Origin: Blastocladiella emersonii ATCC 22665
Lineage: Eukaryota > Blastocladiomycota > Blastocladiomycetes > Blastocladiales > Blastocladiaceae
Assembly (NCBI GenBank): GCA_025594325.1
Contig: JANHCV010000001.1
Coordinates: 2,542,001-2,606,000 of the forward strand
Direction of reading: 5' to 3'
Length of the DNA stretch: 64,000 bases
Part shown: positions 30,936 to 42,484 of the stretch, one piece after another
Layout: each line of letters begins with the position of its first letter
Position numbering within the stretch: position 1 is the stretch's first letter
Translations under genes and position numbers: made by a program
Notes under the pieces: model-generated
What the model saw: only the letters and a program-made list of their open reading frames with translations
What the model was told of the DNA's origin: nothing
Databases searched by the model: none

Positions 30936-32428
30936 TCACCTTCTTGTCGACGTTGGCGGGACCGTCCCGCGCGCAACGACAAACTGCGCGCCGCCGAACT
31001 TCCACACCCACCACCAGACCCACCCTGCAGCGCGCCATTTCGCGCCGGCGGGCTCCGTGGTCAGGAACTCGGTGAGGCCCGGGAACACGGCGTGCGAGAT
31101 ATCGTGGATCGCGACATTCGTAAACCCCGCGGCGGTCAGCGCGGCCTCGTACTCGAGCACGCCGCCGAGGTTGGCGACCGGGATCCCCAGCACGCGGGCG
31201 ACCGCGCGGCCTTGCCAGGTCGCGGGCAGGATCAGGTCGGCGAGGACAATGCGCGGGTGCATCGATGCGGTCGAGGTCGAGGTGGTGGAAGTTGTGGAGG
31301 AGGAGAGGAGGGTGTACGCCTGCTCAAAGAAGGCCGAGCGCGGGTTGTAGTGGTCTGCGGCCGTATCGAGGTGAGTGCTCGATGCGACAGTGAGCGAGGA
31401 TGGAAAACGTACACGCCGAGTCAATGGACACGACCGCGTCGACAGTCGCGGGCGGTGGCGGGTGCAGGGCAGCAAAAGACGCGGCGATCTGGGTCGCGTC
31501 GCCCGTGTGCAAGCGGATGTGCGCGCCGAGGCCGAGCGCCTGGACGCGTTGCCGCGCGATGGCGGCCTGGAGGCTGGATTTCGTCTACCATCGCCGCGAG
31601 GGTGAGTGGAGAGCAGGTCGCACGCGTGCGGGTGCTGGGACGTACGAAACCGGTCACGGAACAGCGGTACTCCTGGTGCAGGAGCAGACACTGATCGCCG
31701 AGCCCGAACCCGCAGTCGACGACGTGGGCGCCGCGCAGCGCGCCGAGTTCCGCGGCGAGGCGGACCAGGTTCTGGCACGCGGTGACAAAGTCGACGTACG
31801 GCGGCGGGACCCGGCCGTACGGCATGCCGTTGCGCGACGACGATGACGGGTAGTACGCCGACGAGGCCGCGGGATCCGCACCGGGCAGAACACGCCAGTA
31901 CCCGATGTTCATGAAGCCGCTGAGCGGGCGGTGCGACAGCACGACGTGGTCGCACGCGTACATGCCGTCGGGCTCGAGCGCCGCGTCGAGCGGTGTCGGC
32001 AGCGCGGGTCCCCGCGACGGCTGTTGTTGTGGTGGCGCAGGCACGCGCGGGGCGACGGCGGACCCGCGCAGCTGACGCGTTGGTGGTGGCGGCGACGCAG
32101 ATGGCGGCAGCGTTGGTCGCGCGGGACTCGGTGATGTTGATGTAGCGGCGGTCGCAGCGCCGCGGTAGACGAGGGCGTCGGCGGCAAAGAGGGCAGTGAC
32201 GTGGCGAGCGCGCTCCTCCTCGGCGTCGCGTTTCTCGGGATCAGACTCGGGACCACCGTCGCCGTCGCCGTGCCCGGACGGCGACGAGGCGGCGGCGGCG
32301 TCGAGGTGGCGGGCAATGGCGCGCAGCAGCGAGCGGATCGCGAAGGTCGAGGTGACGCGGAGCAGCGCGCCGGCCGGGGTCCACCCGAGGACCATGCCGA
32401 CGGCGAGGCCGCAGAAGAACATAATCAT
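30936..32428 (-). CDS. membrane-anchored class I SAM-dependent methyltransferase
   Basis: Three exons, 32428-31646, 31584-31413 and 31354-30936, about 457 residues; the introns are 61 and 58 nt. The N-terminus has a hydrophobic segment (MIMFFCGLAVGMVLGW) that may anchor it. A low-complexity stretch with acidic and Pro-rich parts follows. The Rossmann methyltransferase domain begins near residue 225: motif I VVDCGFGLGDQ, the post-I region SVTGFTKSSLQ (over the first splice junction), the acidic-loop region HIRLHTGDAT, and VDAVVSIDSAYHYNPRSAFF over the second junction. SIDSAYHY followed by TR or PR and FF is typical of UbiE-like small-molecule methyltransferases. The substrate is unknown; a lipid or quinone would suit the membrane anchor (inference). 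Confidence 0.75.
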
Positions 32429-33838
32429 AGGAGGCGGGCACGGGCGCGGCCGGGGTGCATCAGCTCATTCATGGAGTGTGAGAGGTAGGTTGCGATGTTG
32501 TTGGTGGTTGAGGGGAGGAGGGAAGGAGAAGCGGAGCGCGGTCCTCCGTCACGACCGTCGCCTTCCCTTCCCTTCCCTTTCCCCTTGACCTCATCGAACG
32601 CTCTGTCCGCGCTTCGGATTCTCACGGCCACCGCGCCCATCGAATCACTGAGACTTGCCTGTTGCGGCCGACGACGGCGGCGCGCCCGACTTGGCTCCAT
32701 TCTGGCCGGCCGAGGCGATGGCTCCTCGCCCGCGGGTCGGCCTTGGCTCTCCTCCTCCCGCGAGGTCGTCTTCATCAACTGACCGTCATCATCTACGCGA
32801 AGCTCATGGATCTTCTCCGCCCGCCGAGCGCGCGCCGTCGCCGTCGCCGTCGCCATGGTTGGGGGGACGGCGAGAGTGGCTTGGACACGGCGGCCGCCGG
32901 CCGCCCGAGACTCCGTGGCCTGAGCGCTGCCGTCCTCGTCGCGACGCTGGCGGCGGCCGTCGCGCTCGCCCCGCACCAGGTCCACGCTCAACGTGCGTCC
33001 GCTTCTCCTTGACTGAGGTGTGTGCGCGTGTTCGCGGCAGCAGGGGCCGTCCCTGATCGACGTGAGCTGCAGCGAGTGGCGAGCGAGGCAAACCTTCTCT
33101 TTTTCCTCCTTGGCGGCGCGGGCCGCGAACCTTGCGTCCACCACGCTCTCGGTGAGCCAGGACGGCCGCGCTGCTGATGGTGGTGGGTGGTGGCGGCCGC
33201 TCAGCTGAACGAGAGCGATGCAGCACTCCTCTTCCCCTCCTCCATCGCCCCGTCTCCCCTCTTCTCTCGCCGACTTCCTGCATCCTTGCAGCGGACCCTG
33301 TGTCCCTCTTGCTCATCTTCCTCGGCCGGGATTCGAGAAGCGTCAGCGCACACAGCGTAGAGGGCCGGACCCAGCCCCGCTGCGCAACGCCACCTCACTC
33401 CGCCCTCTGCTTCCTCGCTCTCCTCCCGCCGCTCACCCTCATCCCGAATTCGCTACCACCGCGACCCGCAGCGTCTCGCAGTCGCCGCAACTTGAGCAGC
33501 TGCGCCGCGCCGAGCGTCTGAGACGTCTCTCCGCCGAGCCCGTCGTGGGCCACCATCATCATCATCATCCGCTCGCCCGCTCGCCCGCTCGCCTCGGACG
33601 GCATCAACACCAGCACCTCGCCGTCGTCCATCTGCCTGCCTGCCTGCCTGCTGCTGCCCGCGCACGCGCCTGCTCCGCTTTCCTAGTCCAGCAGCGAGCC
33701 TGACCCTCTGCTGCTGCATCTCGCCACCGACCACCGACGCCGGACGCCTCACGACCCACCTCCTCCCCACTTCTCCGCTCTCCTCTCCCCTCGGCCACCC
33801 CGCCCCGCCCCGCCCGCTCGCGCGCCCGTCCTCCGACC
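32429..33838. other. 1.4 kb divergent region between methyltransferase and membrane protein
   Basis: Holds the promoter of the leftward methyltransferase, possible 5' exons of the rightward gene (listed separately) and a very C/T-rich leader (33230-33830) with CTGC repeats near 33640. Otherwise no gene seen. Confidence 0.4.
32806..33208 (+). CDS. possible signal-peptide exon(s) upstream of the membrane protein
   Basis: The frame from the ATG at 32806 encodes a basic leader (MDLLRPPSARRRRRRR) and then a strong signal-peptide-like core, LSAAVLVATLAAAVALAP. About 50 nt further a second frame (33041-33208) reads GPSLIDVSCSEWRARQTFSF and later ANLASTTLSVSQDG, which looks like a secreted domain. 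A donor GTCCAC at about 32980 and acceptor GGCAG at 33040 would join them in phase, but that donor is weak. The downstream gene at 33839 has a membrane segment and an ectodomain but no signal peptide, so these may be its missing first exons. Equally they may be a small separate secreted protein or chance. Confidence 0.3.
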
Positions 33839-36182
33839 ATGGACAATGCAGCGACCCCGGTGTCCTCCCCATCGCCGGCCGCCGCCGCTGCCGCGCCCGC
33901 CGCGTCCGAGACGGTGCCCGCCAAGGGCCCGCTCGTCAACGAGTTTGCCGCGTGCATGTCGGGCGGCGAGGTGAACACGCCGTACTGCCCGCACGTGCGC
34001 GGCAACGCCGAGGCGCCCGTCGCCGGCGCCACGTACCGCCTCGGCAGCTACATCCCGCTGTCGTGGAACTCGCGGTGGTCGCAGTTCGCCGCCGTCGGCA
34101 ACGTCGACCTCTACGTGTGCCCGTCCGATGCGCCCACGGCGTGCATCGCTCTCGGCACGCAGATCAGCAGCAGCTTCGAGACCGTCGACCGCAAGCTCGA
34201 TGCGGCCGTGCTCAAGCCCGGCGCTTACTACTTTGTCGCCGTGCCCTCGGGCGACTCGCCCGCTGTCCCCTTTGCCTCGCGCGGCGTCCGGTTCAACATT
34301 GCTGGTACGTTGCGCTTCTCTGTAGACTACGGCCCGCGCGTGCGCGCGAGTGGACTACTCGCCCTCTCGCCCTTGCGCGCGCGCGAGCGGAACCGTGCCC
34401 GTGTTTCATCGGCCGCGGCCCGCCGCCTCGGCCGCGCTCGCTCGCGGCGCTCGGTTGGTCCCGGCCCGACCCAGTTTGACCCGTGCGCGATGCTTACCCG
34501 TCCCGCCCTGTCCGCCCTTACGTGTAGAGCCCCTCCCCGTGTCCACGACCCGGACAGCCACCGCGTCGACGGCCACCGTGACGCTGGTGCGCACCGAGAC
34601 GGGCACGTCGACGCCCGCGCTCAACGCGCCGCTGCCGACGGCCGCCGTGACGCCGACGTCGGGCCGCGGGTCCAACAACTCGGTCGCCCTAATCGTCGGC
34701 CTCTCGGCCGTCGGCGTCGTCATGGTCGGCTTCTTCCTCATGGTCCTGCGCCGCCGCTCGCGCCGCAAGCAGCGCACCTCGACCATGCTGTCGCGCGGCC
34801 TCGCCGGCGCCGGCGGTGCCTCGGGCGCCGTCGGGCTCGGCGGAAGCACGTCCAAGCGCGGCGGCAGTGCTGGCGGCAGTGGCGGGAGCGGCGGCAGCAG
34901 TGCCGACCCGCCGTACAACATGCTGCGGCGCGCCGGGTCCATGCAGAAGCAGCGCGTCGGCGCCGCCAACAACGGCAGCTCGCCGCTCGACTCGACCGCG
35001 TCCATGTCCACGTCGTCGCCCGAGCCGCACCACCCGGCCCTCCACCACCACCACCACCATGATGATAACGAGGCCGCGCTGTACATCCCCGGCCCGTCCA
35101 ACGACTCGAACACGGGCCTGCCCATGGCCGCGCCCGCGGCGTCGAGCGACCTGGCCCCGCCCGCCGCCGTGGCGCTGTCGGCGGGCAACCACCTCGGCGC
35201 CGCGTCGTCGCCGAGCCGGTTCGTGGCGCCCGGGCTCGCGCCCGTGCAGACGCCCGCCGGCGCCATCTCCAACACGGACGCCATCATCATCGCCAACTCG
35301 TTCAAGCTCGCGCTCAAGAAGTCGATTGAGGCCAGCGACGACGACGACGAGGATATCAACACCATGATCAACAACCTCGGCATGCGCCCGCTCCCGGACT
35401 CGGCGTCGTCGCCCGCCCTCGCCGACGCCGCGCTGCTCGGTGGGCCGAGTTCCCTGCCCCGCATGAACAGCCACCCGCTCCCGCTCATCAACACGTCCAT
35501 TGCGGGGCCCTCGTCGCACACGCTCGTCCACTCGCCGTCGGCGCCGACGCTCGGGTTCACGTTGCCGAACGCGGCGGCCTCTTCGCCCACGCTCGCGGCC
35601 GCGATCGCCCAGCCGCTCCCGTCGCCATCGACCTCGTCCGTTTCCGGCAACGGCGTCGGCGTCAGCGGGTCCGTGGTCTCGGCCTCGTCGGCCGTCTCCG
35701 CGAGCCTGAACCGCAGCGGTCTCCCTGCGCCCATCGTGACGACGACGACGCCCGCGACCAACCCGCGCTCGCTCGTCGCGACGCGCGCGGCGCCGGGCGG
35801 CGGCAGCGCGAGCCCAGTAGCGAGCTTCACGAGCCTGGGCAGTTCGGCGACGACGCTGCCGCGCGTCGGGCCCGGGTTCGACGGTAGCCTGCCGCGGTCG
35901 GTCGCGGCCGATGTCGCGGCGGCGCACATGACGGTCGAGCGGGTGTCGCTGGACCACCGCGACCGCGAGTCGACGCTGCTGCAGCGCGCGCCCGTCAAGC
36001 AGGTCAAGAGCAACCCGTGCCTGCTGGTCGAGACGGCGGGCCACCCGTGGGCGACCACGTCGGCGGGTACCTCGGTCGAGGCGCTCGACGCGGTCATGTC
36101 GCCGACGCCCGGCGGGAGTAGTACCACGGGCCCGCCCGACGCGGACGCGCGGAGTGTTGCTAGTCTCGCGCCTGACTCGTAG
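33839..36182 (+). CDS. single-pass membrane protein with cysteine-containing ectodomain
   Basis: Two exons, 33839-34304 and 34528-36182, about 706 residues; the intron is 223 nt (GTACGTTG...GTGTAG). Residues about 40-155 form a compact ectodomain (CMSGGEVNTPYCPH, GSYIPLSWNSRW, VDLYVCPSDAPTACIALG, LKPGAYYFVAVPSG), perhaps a beta-sandwich like the Kre9/Knh1 type; that comparison is weak. A Thr-rich stalk follows, then one membrane helix near 205-227 (VALIVGLSAVGVVMVGFFLM) and a basic stop-transfer (RRRSRRKQR). The cytosolic part of about 475 residues is Ser/Gly/Ala-rich with a His run and short acidic stretch (SDDDDEDINTMI). No signal peptide at the N-terminus as annotated, so the true start may lie upstream. 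It resembles a cell-surface sensor in layout; function is not established. Confidence 0.7.
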
Positions 36183-36442
36183 ATCTGCTGTTGTTCGTGA
36201 TCCTCATTGCACTCTCATCCCCCTCTTCTTCCTCCTGCACAAATCACTCTCCTCGTTGTTCTTGTTCGTTTCCTCCCTCTAGTGCCCTCGTCCTCCCTCC
36301 CTCTCCTCACGGTTTTGTCCTCCCGCCCTTTGCTTCCCTTGCTGACTCGCTCCCTCTCCTCCCTTGTGTACCTCTCCTCCCCGCCCTCCCTCTTCCCTGT
36401 TCGCAGGTGATACGATAAAGAAATGATTCTACCGGATCCTAC

Positions 36443-37573
36443 TTACTCGGCCTTCTTGCTCGCGCCGGTGAGCGGCGCCTTCTCGTGCTCGTCGTTCGCG
36501 TCCGCGGCAGCAGCAGCCGCGCGGGTACCGAACGGGATGGCGGGCATCTTGCGGGCCAGCGCGTCGAGCTCGAGGACGCGCCAGCCGATGATGCCGAACT
36601 ACATTTACGATGTCAGTCGGCGCGGACCCCTCGGGAGTGAAGCGACAACGGACCCAGGCAATGAGGTAGTAGATGAAATCCACGACCGGGTTATTCGCGG
36701 GCGCGTGGCACTTGCGCGCGACGCGGAGCAGCTCCGAGTTGAAGTTGGTCGTGATCTGGAACCGCCCGCTGTCGAGCCCGGCGAACATGATCTGCGCGCA
36801 CTTGGCGGGCGGCATGACCTCGTCGTCGGCCTCGACTCGGCGCGTCAGCTCGGGCTTGATCCGCTGCTCCTCGGCGAACCCAGGCGTGTCAATCGTCCCG
36901 GGCATAAACGTGTGGACCGCGATCCCCTTGCCGCGCCCGCCTAGCAGCTCGTGCCGCAGGCAGTCGGCGAGCGAGTTGATGGCGGCCTTGGTCGGCGCGT
37001 ACCCGGCGTACCCGGCGAACCCGATCATGGCGACCGCGCTCGACACGAACACCAGCTTGCCCTCGGCGACCGCGTCGGGCCCGCGCGCCTCCGCCGCGGC
37101 CACCATGGACCGCAGCGCCGCGTGCGCCGTGTACGACGCCGACAGGTAGTTGGTGCGCATCATGCCGTCGATCTCGCCGGGCGACAGGTCCAGGAAGTAC
37201 CGCGGCACCGACGTGCCCGCGTTGCACACGACCATGTACGGCGCCTGCCCTCTGAAGACCGAGGTTTGGGCGGATGCGATCGCGGCGGAGATGGCGGCCG
37301 CGTCGCTGCAGTCGCCTGTCGCGTGCCCGATCGACTGCGCCGCGGACACGGTGAGGGTGCGCAGGTGCGCGACGGCCGACTCGAGTGCCGCCGCGCGACG
37401 CGCGATGATGGCGACGTGCGCGCCGCGCCGCACGCACTCCTCGGCGATCGAGAGCCCGAGGCCGGCCGAGCCGCCGGTGACGATGACGGGCTATTCACGC
37501 GACGACGAGTGTCAGCTCGCGTGGTTCATGAGTTACATGTGCGCCAGCATACGCGGTTCTTGAGGTCCAGCAT
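36443..37573 (-). CDS. TSC10: 3-ketodihydrosphingosine reductase
   Basis: Reduces 3-ketodihydrosphingosine to dihydrosphingosine with NADPH at the ER, the second step of sphingolipid synthesis. Three exons, 37573-37553, 37490-36654 and 36598-36443, 337 residues. The short first exon MLDLKNR joins PVIVTGGSAGLGLSIAEECV, giving the Rossmann TGxxxGxG motif near residue 12. VVCNAG (NNAG-type), a Ser in FVSSAVAMIGFAG and the catalytic YAPTK pair follow. FMPGTIDTPGFAEE is typical of the KDSR group of short-chain dehydrogenases. A hydrophobic stretch near the C-terminus (VVDFIYYLIAW, then FGIIGWRV) could contact the membrane. The second intron uses a GTCCGTTG donor, the same rare class as in the importin and LAS21 genes. 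Confidence 0.85.
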
Positions 37574-37895
37574 GTTCGTTGGGATGGCGAGGGAAAGAGA
37601 GCGGGGACGCCGAGTGGCGCGTGGCGCCGCCTTTTTGCCCATGCCCCGCATGTTTTGAGCATACGGATACCCATGGCAATACGTCAGCTGACGCAGCGTG
37701 ACGGCGCGCCGATCCAAACGAAGGCGTTCTCTTGTCGCCGCGTCCTCCTCGCCAGAAATGATCGCCAGCCTGATCAACGAAGCACACGCAAAACGGAACG
37801 GATCACCACGAAGACTCGGTGCAGCGGTGCCCGGCGACCCAACGATATACCAGCCCGCCCCCCATGACCCCGGCGGCCGCCGCGACCCGACGACC
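37574..37895. other. divergent promoter, TSC10 / PPR-like gene
   Basis: About 320 nt between the two chosen starts. The open frame of the rightward gene extends back to 37698, so part of this may be coding. No other feature seen. Confidence 0.4.
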
Positions 37896-39308
37896 ATGAT
37901 CCTCTTGATCCCGCCACGCTGGCTCGGACTGCCGCTCCCGCGATCCCGCGCCATGCACCTGCTCGCGGCCAACAACCCCGCGCCGGTGCCGCCAAGACAC
38001 GCCCTCGCGAAACCGCCACCACCACGGCCGCCACGACCGCCATTCCTCTTCGTACCGTGCTGCACGATGCGCACCAAGGCCGACGCCTCTCCGCCAAGGA
38101 AAGGCGGCGGCGACGCGACGACCGCATCTCGTAAACCCGCCGCGCTCTCGCGCCTCGCACGCCTGCACGCGCGCGACCACCGGCCAATACTCGCTTCGCC
38201 GCCGCCGCCCGCGCCGTCGCCCCCGCTCGTCCCGCCACAACCGCCGCCGCCCGCGCCTGCTCCACCGCCACCCGCGAAAGCACCAGTATCGGCGCGCTAC
38301 GTGCCTTGGGCGACGCTCGTGTGTACCACCCCGCGCGCGATGCCACAGCCCGCGCCGCGGAACGCCGCACACTTCCCGTCGCCCGCCGCCATCGACACGG
38401 GCGCGTACGACTCGACCACGTACTACCCCGCGACACGCGTGGTCGCCCCACCCGCGCCACCCCCGCCGCCCTCCCCGCCGTCACACCTCGCCCCGCCTCA
38501 TTTATCGGACTCGGACCCCGCGTCGCACGCCGAATGGCGCGCCGCAGTGCACCACCTGCGCGCGGTCCTGCACGCCGCGACCGAGCACGCGTCGCGCGAC
38601 CGGCGCCTGCGGCGCAACCGCCAGCGCGGTCCCGTCCCCCCACCCGCCCCGCTCCCCGGCACCCTGTCCCGCGCCGAAGCCGCCGCCATGCTCCCGCAGC
38701 TCCACGCCACCGCGCTCGCCCTCCTCGCCCTCCCGCGCGGCGACCCGAGGTGGTCCGCGTGCACCCCCGCGGACGCGGACGCCGTGATGCACGTTCTGGG
38801 GATGTGCGGGCGGTGGCGCGGCGTCGTGGCCGCGTTCCACGCGCACCCGGCGCCGAGCGTTGCGGCGCTGAATGCCGCCCTGCACGCGACGAGCCGCGCG
38901 GCGGGCAAGGCCGCGGATGTATTGCGGTTGGCGGACGCGTGGGTCGCGGACGGTGGGGCGATCGACCCGGCGACCGTCGCGATGCTCATGCGGTGTCTCG
39001 CGGACGAGGCCAAGTTCGCCGACGCGCTCGCGTTGTTCGACGCGCTGTGTGCGGGCGACACGCCGATGGTCGTGCCCGACGCGTACCTGGCCAAGTACGC
39101 GGCTGCGCTCAGGGAGCGCGTCGCGAGGCTCGAGGCCGAGATGGCCGCAGCCGAGGCCGAGGCCGCGGAGCTGGCGGCGGCGCTCGAGGGCGGCGACGCC
39201 GACGAGGAGGGGGAGGGCAGCCTGTCCGAGATCCAGCTCGATGTTGAGGGCGGCGACGAGGCCCGACTCGACGGTGTTCCCGATGTCGACGCAGGCGGCG
39301 AGAAATAG
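37896..39308 (+). CDS. PPR-like helical repeat protein, probably mitochondrial
   Basis: A single-exon frame; with the start at 37896 it gives 470 residues. I chose this start because MILLIPPRWLGLPLPRSRAM looks like a mitochondrial targeting peptide and the ATG follows GACGACC. The frame is open back to an ATG at 37698. Residues to about 215 are Pro-rich low complexity. Residues about 260-400 form antiparallel helix pairs in the PPR style: DADAVMHVLGMCGRWRGVVA, PSVAALNAALHATSRA, DPATVAMLMRCLADEAKFAD, ALALFDALC. The C-terminus is a Glu/Ala-rich helix (ARLEAEMAAAEAEAAELAAA) and an acidic tail. PPR proteins bind organellar RNA, so a role in mitochondrial RNA metabolism is inferred. Confidence 0.6.
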   Translation: MILLIPPRWLGLPLPRSRAMHLLAANNPAPVPPRHALAKPPPPRPPRPPFLFVPCCTMRTKADASPPRKGGGDATTASRKPAALSRLARLHARDHRPILASPPPPAPSPPLVPPQPPPPAPAPPPPAKAPVSARYVPWATLVCTTPRAMPQPAPRNAAHFPSPAAIDTGAYDSTTYYPATRVVAPPAPPPPPSPPSHLAPPHLSDSDPASHAEWRAAVHHLRAVLHAATEHASRDRRLRRNRQRGPVPPPAPLPGTLSRAEAAAMLPQLHATALALLALPRGDPRWSACTPADADAVMHVLGMCGRWRGVVAAFHAHPAPSVAALNAALHATSRAAGKAADVLRLADAWVADGGAIDPATVAMLMRCLADEAKFADALALFDALCAGDTPMVVPDAYLAKYAAALRERVARLEAEMAAAEAEAAELAAALEGGDADEEGEGSLSEIQLDVEGGDEARLDGVPDVDAGGEK

Positions 39309-39449
39309 ATGACCCTTCACGACCGTAGCAACCAATGCATGCAATGATTCCCATTTATTGAGCGCGGCAGCAGCAGATCGAGCGAGATGCAGTATACAAG
39401 GATGGATGGATACACTAGGTATAAGATAAGTCGACACCCCACCATACCC

Positions 39450-41982
39450 TCAGAACGCCTGCGCAATGACCTCGAGCGCCTTGGTGTACGTGTCGAGCAT
39501 GTCCTTGCACTCGTTCCGCGCGCGCGTCACCTCGGCGTCCTCCTGGAGCAGCTCGTCGAACAGCGCGTCGCGGTACAGCGCCTGCACCAGCCGGTTCTGC
39601 AGCGCCTCCTTGGTCTGGTTCACCAGCAGGTGCATCACGGCCTTGGGCACCGCGTCCGCGAGCGCCTTCTTGACGATCCCGAAGTACGAGCTGATCAGCG
39701 ACCGGATCAGCGCAATCGCGAAATCCTCGCGGTCGCGCGTCGCTCCACCGGGGGTGTCATATGACACGTTCCCGTTGGCCTGCGGCGCGGGCGCCTGCGA
39801 GACCGCCGATGGCGTCGCAGGCATCGCGGGCTCGCCGTCCTCGTCGAGCGCGAGCGGCGACGGGTTGCTGCCGATCCCGTTGACCGCGGACATGGTCGGC
39901 GAGACGGCGCTGTGCGACATGGGCGGCGGCGGGGGTGCGGCCAGCGACGTCGAGCTCGCATTCCCGAACCCGCCGGCGCTCGGACCGGGGCCGTAGATGC
40001 TCGGCGGCCGCTGCTGCGAGCCGAACAGGTACGTCAGGAACCCCTCGCGCTCGCGGTGCGGCGCGTTCCCGCCGGACGATGCGGCGGCAGCGGCGGCCGC
40101 GGCCGCGGCGTTGGCGCTGCCGATCCCGAGCGCGGACGCGGGACCGCGGTTGAGCGACATTTGCGAGAAGAGGTTGGCCGACGGTCTGCCGGCGCCGCCC
40201 ATGCTCGCGAGGTGGTGGTCAAACGACGGCGACACGCCGGCCGCGCCGGGCCCGCCGAGTGGGCTGCCCGCCGCACCGCCCGCGGAACCGATGGCGGCGT
40301 TGGCCGAGTACTGGTGGGTGAGGCGGCGCATGCGGTCGGCCGACTCCTTTTTGCGGCGCTCGCGCTCGTATTTCTTCTCGAGCTGGGCGACGGCGGCGGC
40401 TCCCCCGATAAAGTCGGGGTGCGAGGTGTTGATGTAGGCGCGCTGGATGGCGACGAGGGTCTGGACAAAGGCGCGGGTCGGGGCGAGGTGTTCCTTGAGC
40501 AGGTCGCTGACGCCGTCGAGGACGCGGGCGCGGAGGACCGGGTACCGTCGGAGTTCGGGGAAGCACGATTCGTGCGTGAGGCGGAGCAGCTCCTCGTAGA
40601 CGGTGTCGACGCACCGCAGCGCGGGCGCCTCGAGGCGCGCGATCTGCGGCTTGACGAGCAGGTCAAACGCGGCCTCGGGGATGAAGAGCGCGGGGCGCGA
40701 GCCCGTCGCGTTGCGCATCGCGGTGCGGATCTCGCGCACCGACAGCGACGCGACCGGGTCCATGGACTCGAGCGAGTGGCCGAACACCTGGTCGAAGATG
40801 TGGAACAGGCGCGCGCCGCCCGACAGCTCGGTGGTGGCGCTGCCCGGGTTGGTGCCCTCGACCGACGAGTTGAAGTCGGACGCGTACTTGGTGATGAGCC
40901 GCAGCACGAGCGAGTGCGGCGACTGGCCGGCCGCCGCGGCGTCGGGCGACGGCGCGTCGCCGTACGTCGCGAGCTCGGCCTGCTTGGCACCAATCAGCGC
41001 ATTCAGCTTGACCTTGAGCTCGGGCAGCCGCTCGCGGATGTGCGCGAGCAGGACCGCGTTCAGGGTGCGGGCGAGGTTCAGGGTGCCGCACTTGGCCGTG
41101 ATGCTCGAGTAGACGGGGTGCGCGCTAAAGTACTGGGCTTCGCGCTTGCGGGCGTACTCGAGCGACCGGCGCATCTCGATGTCGCGCTGCGACCGGTTGA
41201 CGACGCCGACAAACCCGAGGCGCAGTGGGTAGACGCGGCCGCTGAGGATCTCGAGGGCCGAGGTGCCGGCGTCCATGAGATCGAGCTTGGTGAGCAGGCC
41301 CAGAGTGCGGGCGCCGGCGGGGTCGACCTCGCGGGCGAGCTTGAGCGAGTCCGAGTTGGCGAGGTCGACGTTGGCGGGGGAGACGGCGAGGATGATGCAG
41401 TTGGGGCGCATGATGTAGCCCATGATGAGCTCGCGGATCTGCAGCTCGATGTCCGAGGGCTGGTCGCCGACGGGGATCTTGGTGAGGCCGGGCAGGTCGA
41501 CGAGGGTCAGGTCGACGACGTTGGGCGAGAAGACCTTGAGGTGGATGGGCTCGGACGAGATGCCCTTGTTGGCGCCGGCGATGCGGTGGGTCTCGGCCTC
41601 AATCTCCGACTTGACCTCCTCAAAGTCGGCATACTGGTGGCCCGGGTTGTGCAGGAACTCGGCCCAGTCCTGCGGCGCGCCCGAGGGCCCGACGGCCGAG
41701 TACTGCAGCTGCAGCACGAGCGGGCGGCGCGTCACGATGCCCGAGCCCTTGGGCAGAAAGTCCTTGCCGACGATGGCCTCGAGGACCGACGACTTGCCCG
41801 ACGACTGCGAGCTACACACGTATGCGAGTTGAGCATTCCGTGGCGGGATCGATGGGCAGGGACGGGAAGCAAACGCACCCGACGACGGCAATCTGCGGCA
41901 GGTCAATCGGCGAGTTGCCGACCTCGGACAGAATGTCCTGCAGCTTGTTGATCAGCGGGATGAGGTCGTTCATGGACGACAT
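39450..41982 (-). CDS. DNM1: dynamin-related GTPase, mitochondrial/peroxisomal fission type
   Basis: A large GTPase that assembles on organelles and constricts them. Two exons, 41982-41879 and 41811-39450, 821 residues. The 67-nt intron interrupts the P-loop, AVVG then SQSSGKSSVLEAIVG. Other GTPase motifs are the switch Thr in GSGIVTRRPLVLQL, DLPGLTKIPVGDQP (G3) and TKLDLMDAG (G4). CIILAVSPANVDLANSDSLK and GRVYPLRLGFVGVVNRSQRD match Dnm1/Drp1 more than Vps1, though the N-terminal NSPIDLPQIAVVG is Vps1-like. The middle/stalk domain is followed by a long variable insert with a poly-Ala run (near 40080) and Ser/Pro-rich sequence in place of a PH domain. The GTPase effector domain closes the protein (IALIRSLISSYFGIVKKALA). 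Confidence 0.9.
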
Positions 41983-42484
41983 GGTGGTGGTGGTGCTCGC
42001 GGCTCGCTCGCTGTAGTCGGGTCGGGTATCCAGTGTAGTTCGTCGTGGTGGTTGTTGATTCGTGCGAGTGCGCGGGATGGGTGCGGCTCGCAGCACTCTC
42101 CCGGGTGTCGATGCGTGTGCGTGTGAGTGTGCGCGGTCCAAGAAGACTGCAGCGAGTGCGCTCTCTCGCGCACTGAGTGATCCGTAGCAGAGTGGAGGGG
42201 ACGCGGAGAGGGCCGTGTTGATGTGCGGGGCGGCCGGAGAAGCAGGGGCGGCTGCAGGCAGCGAGTGGCGCCCGACCCGGTTTCGCGCGGTTTTCACGCC
42301 GGATCCGCCTCACGTGGCGCCGGTTTCGCGCCTGCGCCACAGGGAGTGCGCGATTCTTCCGCGCTCCCTGCAGCTTCGAATTTTAGCCGAGGCCGAGGCA
42401 GCCGACGCACCGTGCCCCTGTTGACGATCCCCAGAGTCCCTCGCTCTCCCGCATTGCACACCACCACAGCACCACGATAAACAG
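41983..42484. other. divergent promoter, DNM1 / RUS1-like
   Basis: About 500 nt. Contains CACGTGGCGCCGG near 42311, similar to GGCGCCACGTG at 22911. No gene seen. Confidence 0.45.

Noticed and set aside
39450-41982. VPS1 (vacuolar sorting dynamin) instead of DNM1
   Set aside because: The N-terminal SPIDLPQI is Vps1-like, but the rest of the GTPase and stalk motifs and the long variable insert fit Dnm1.
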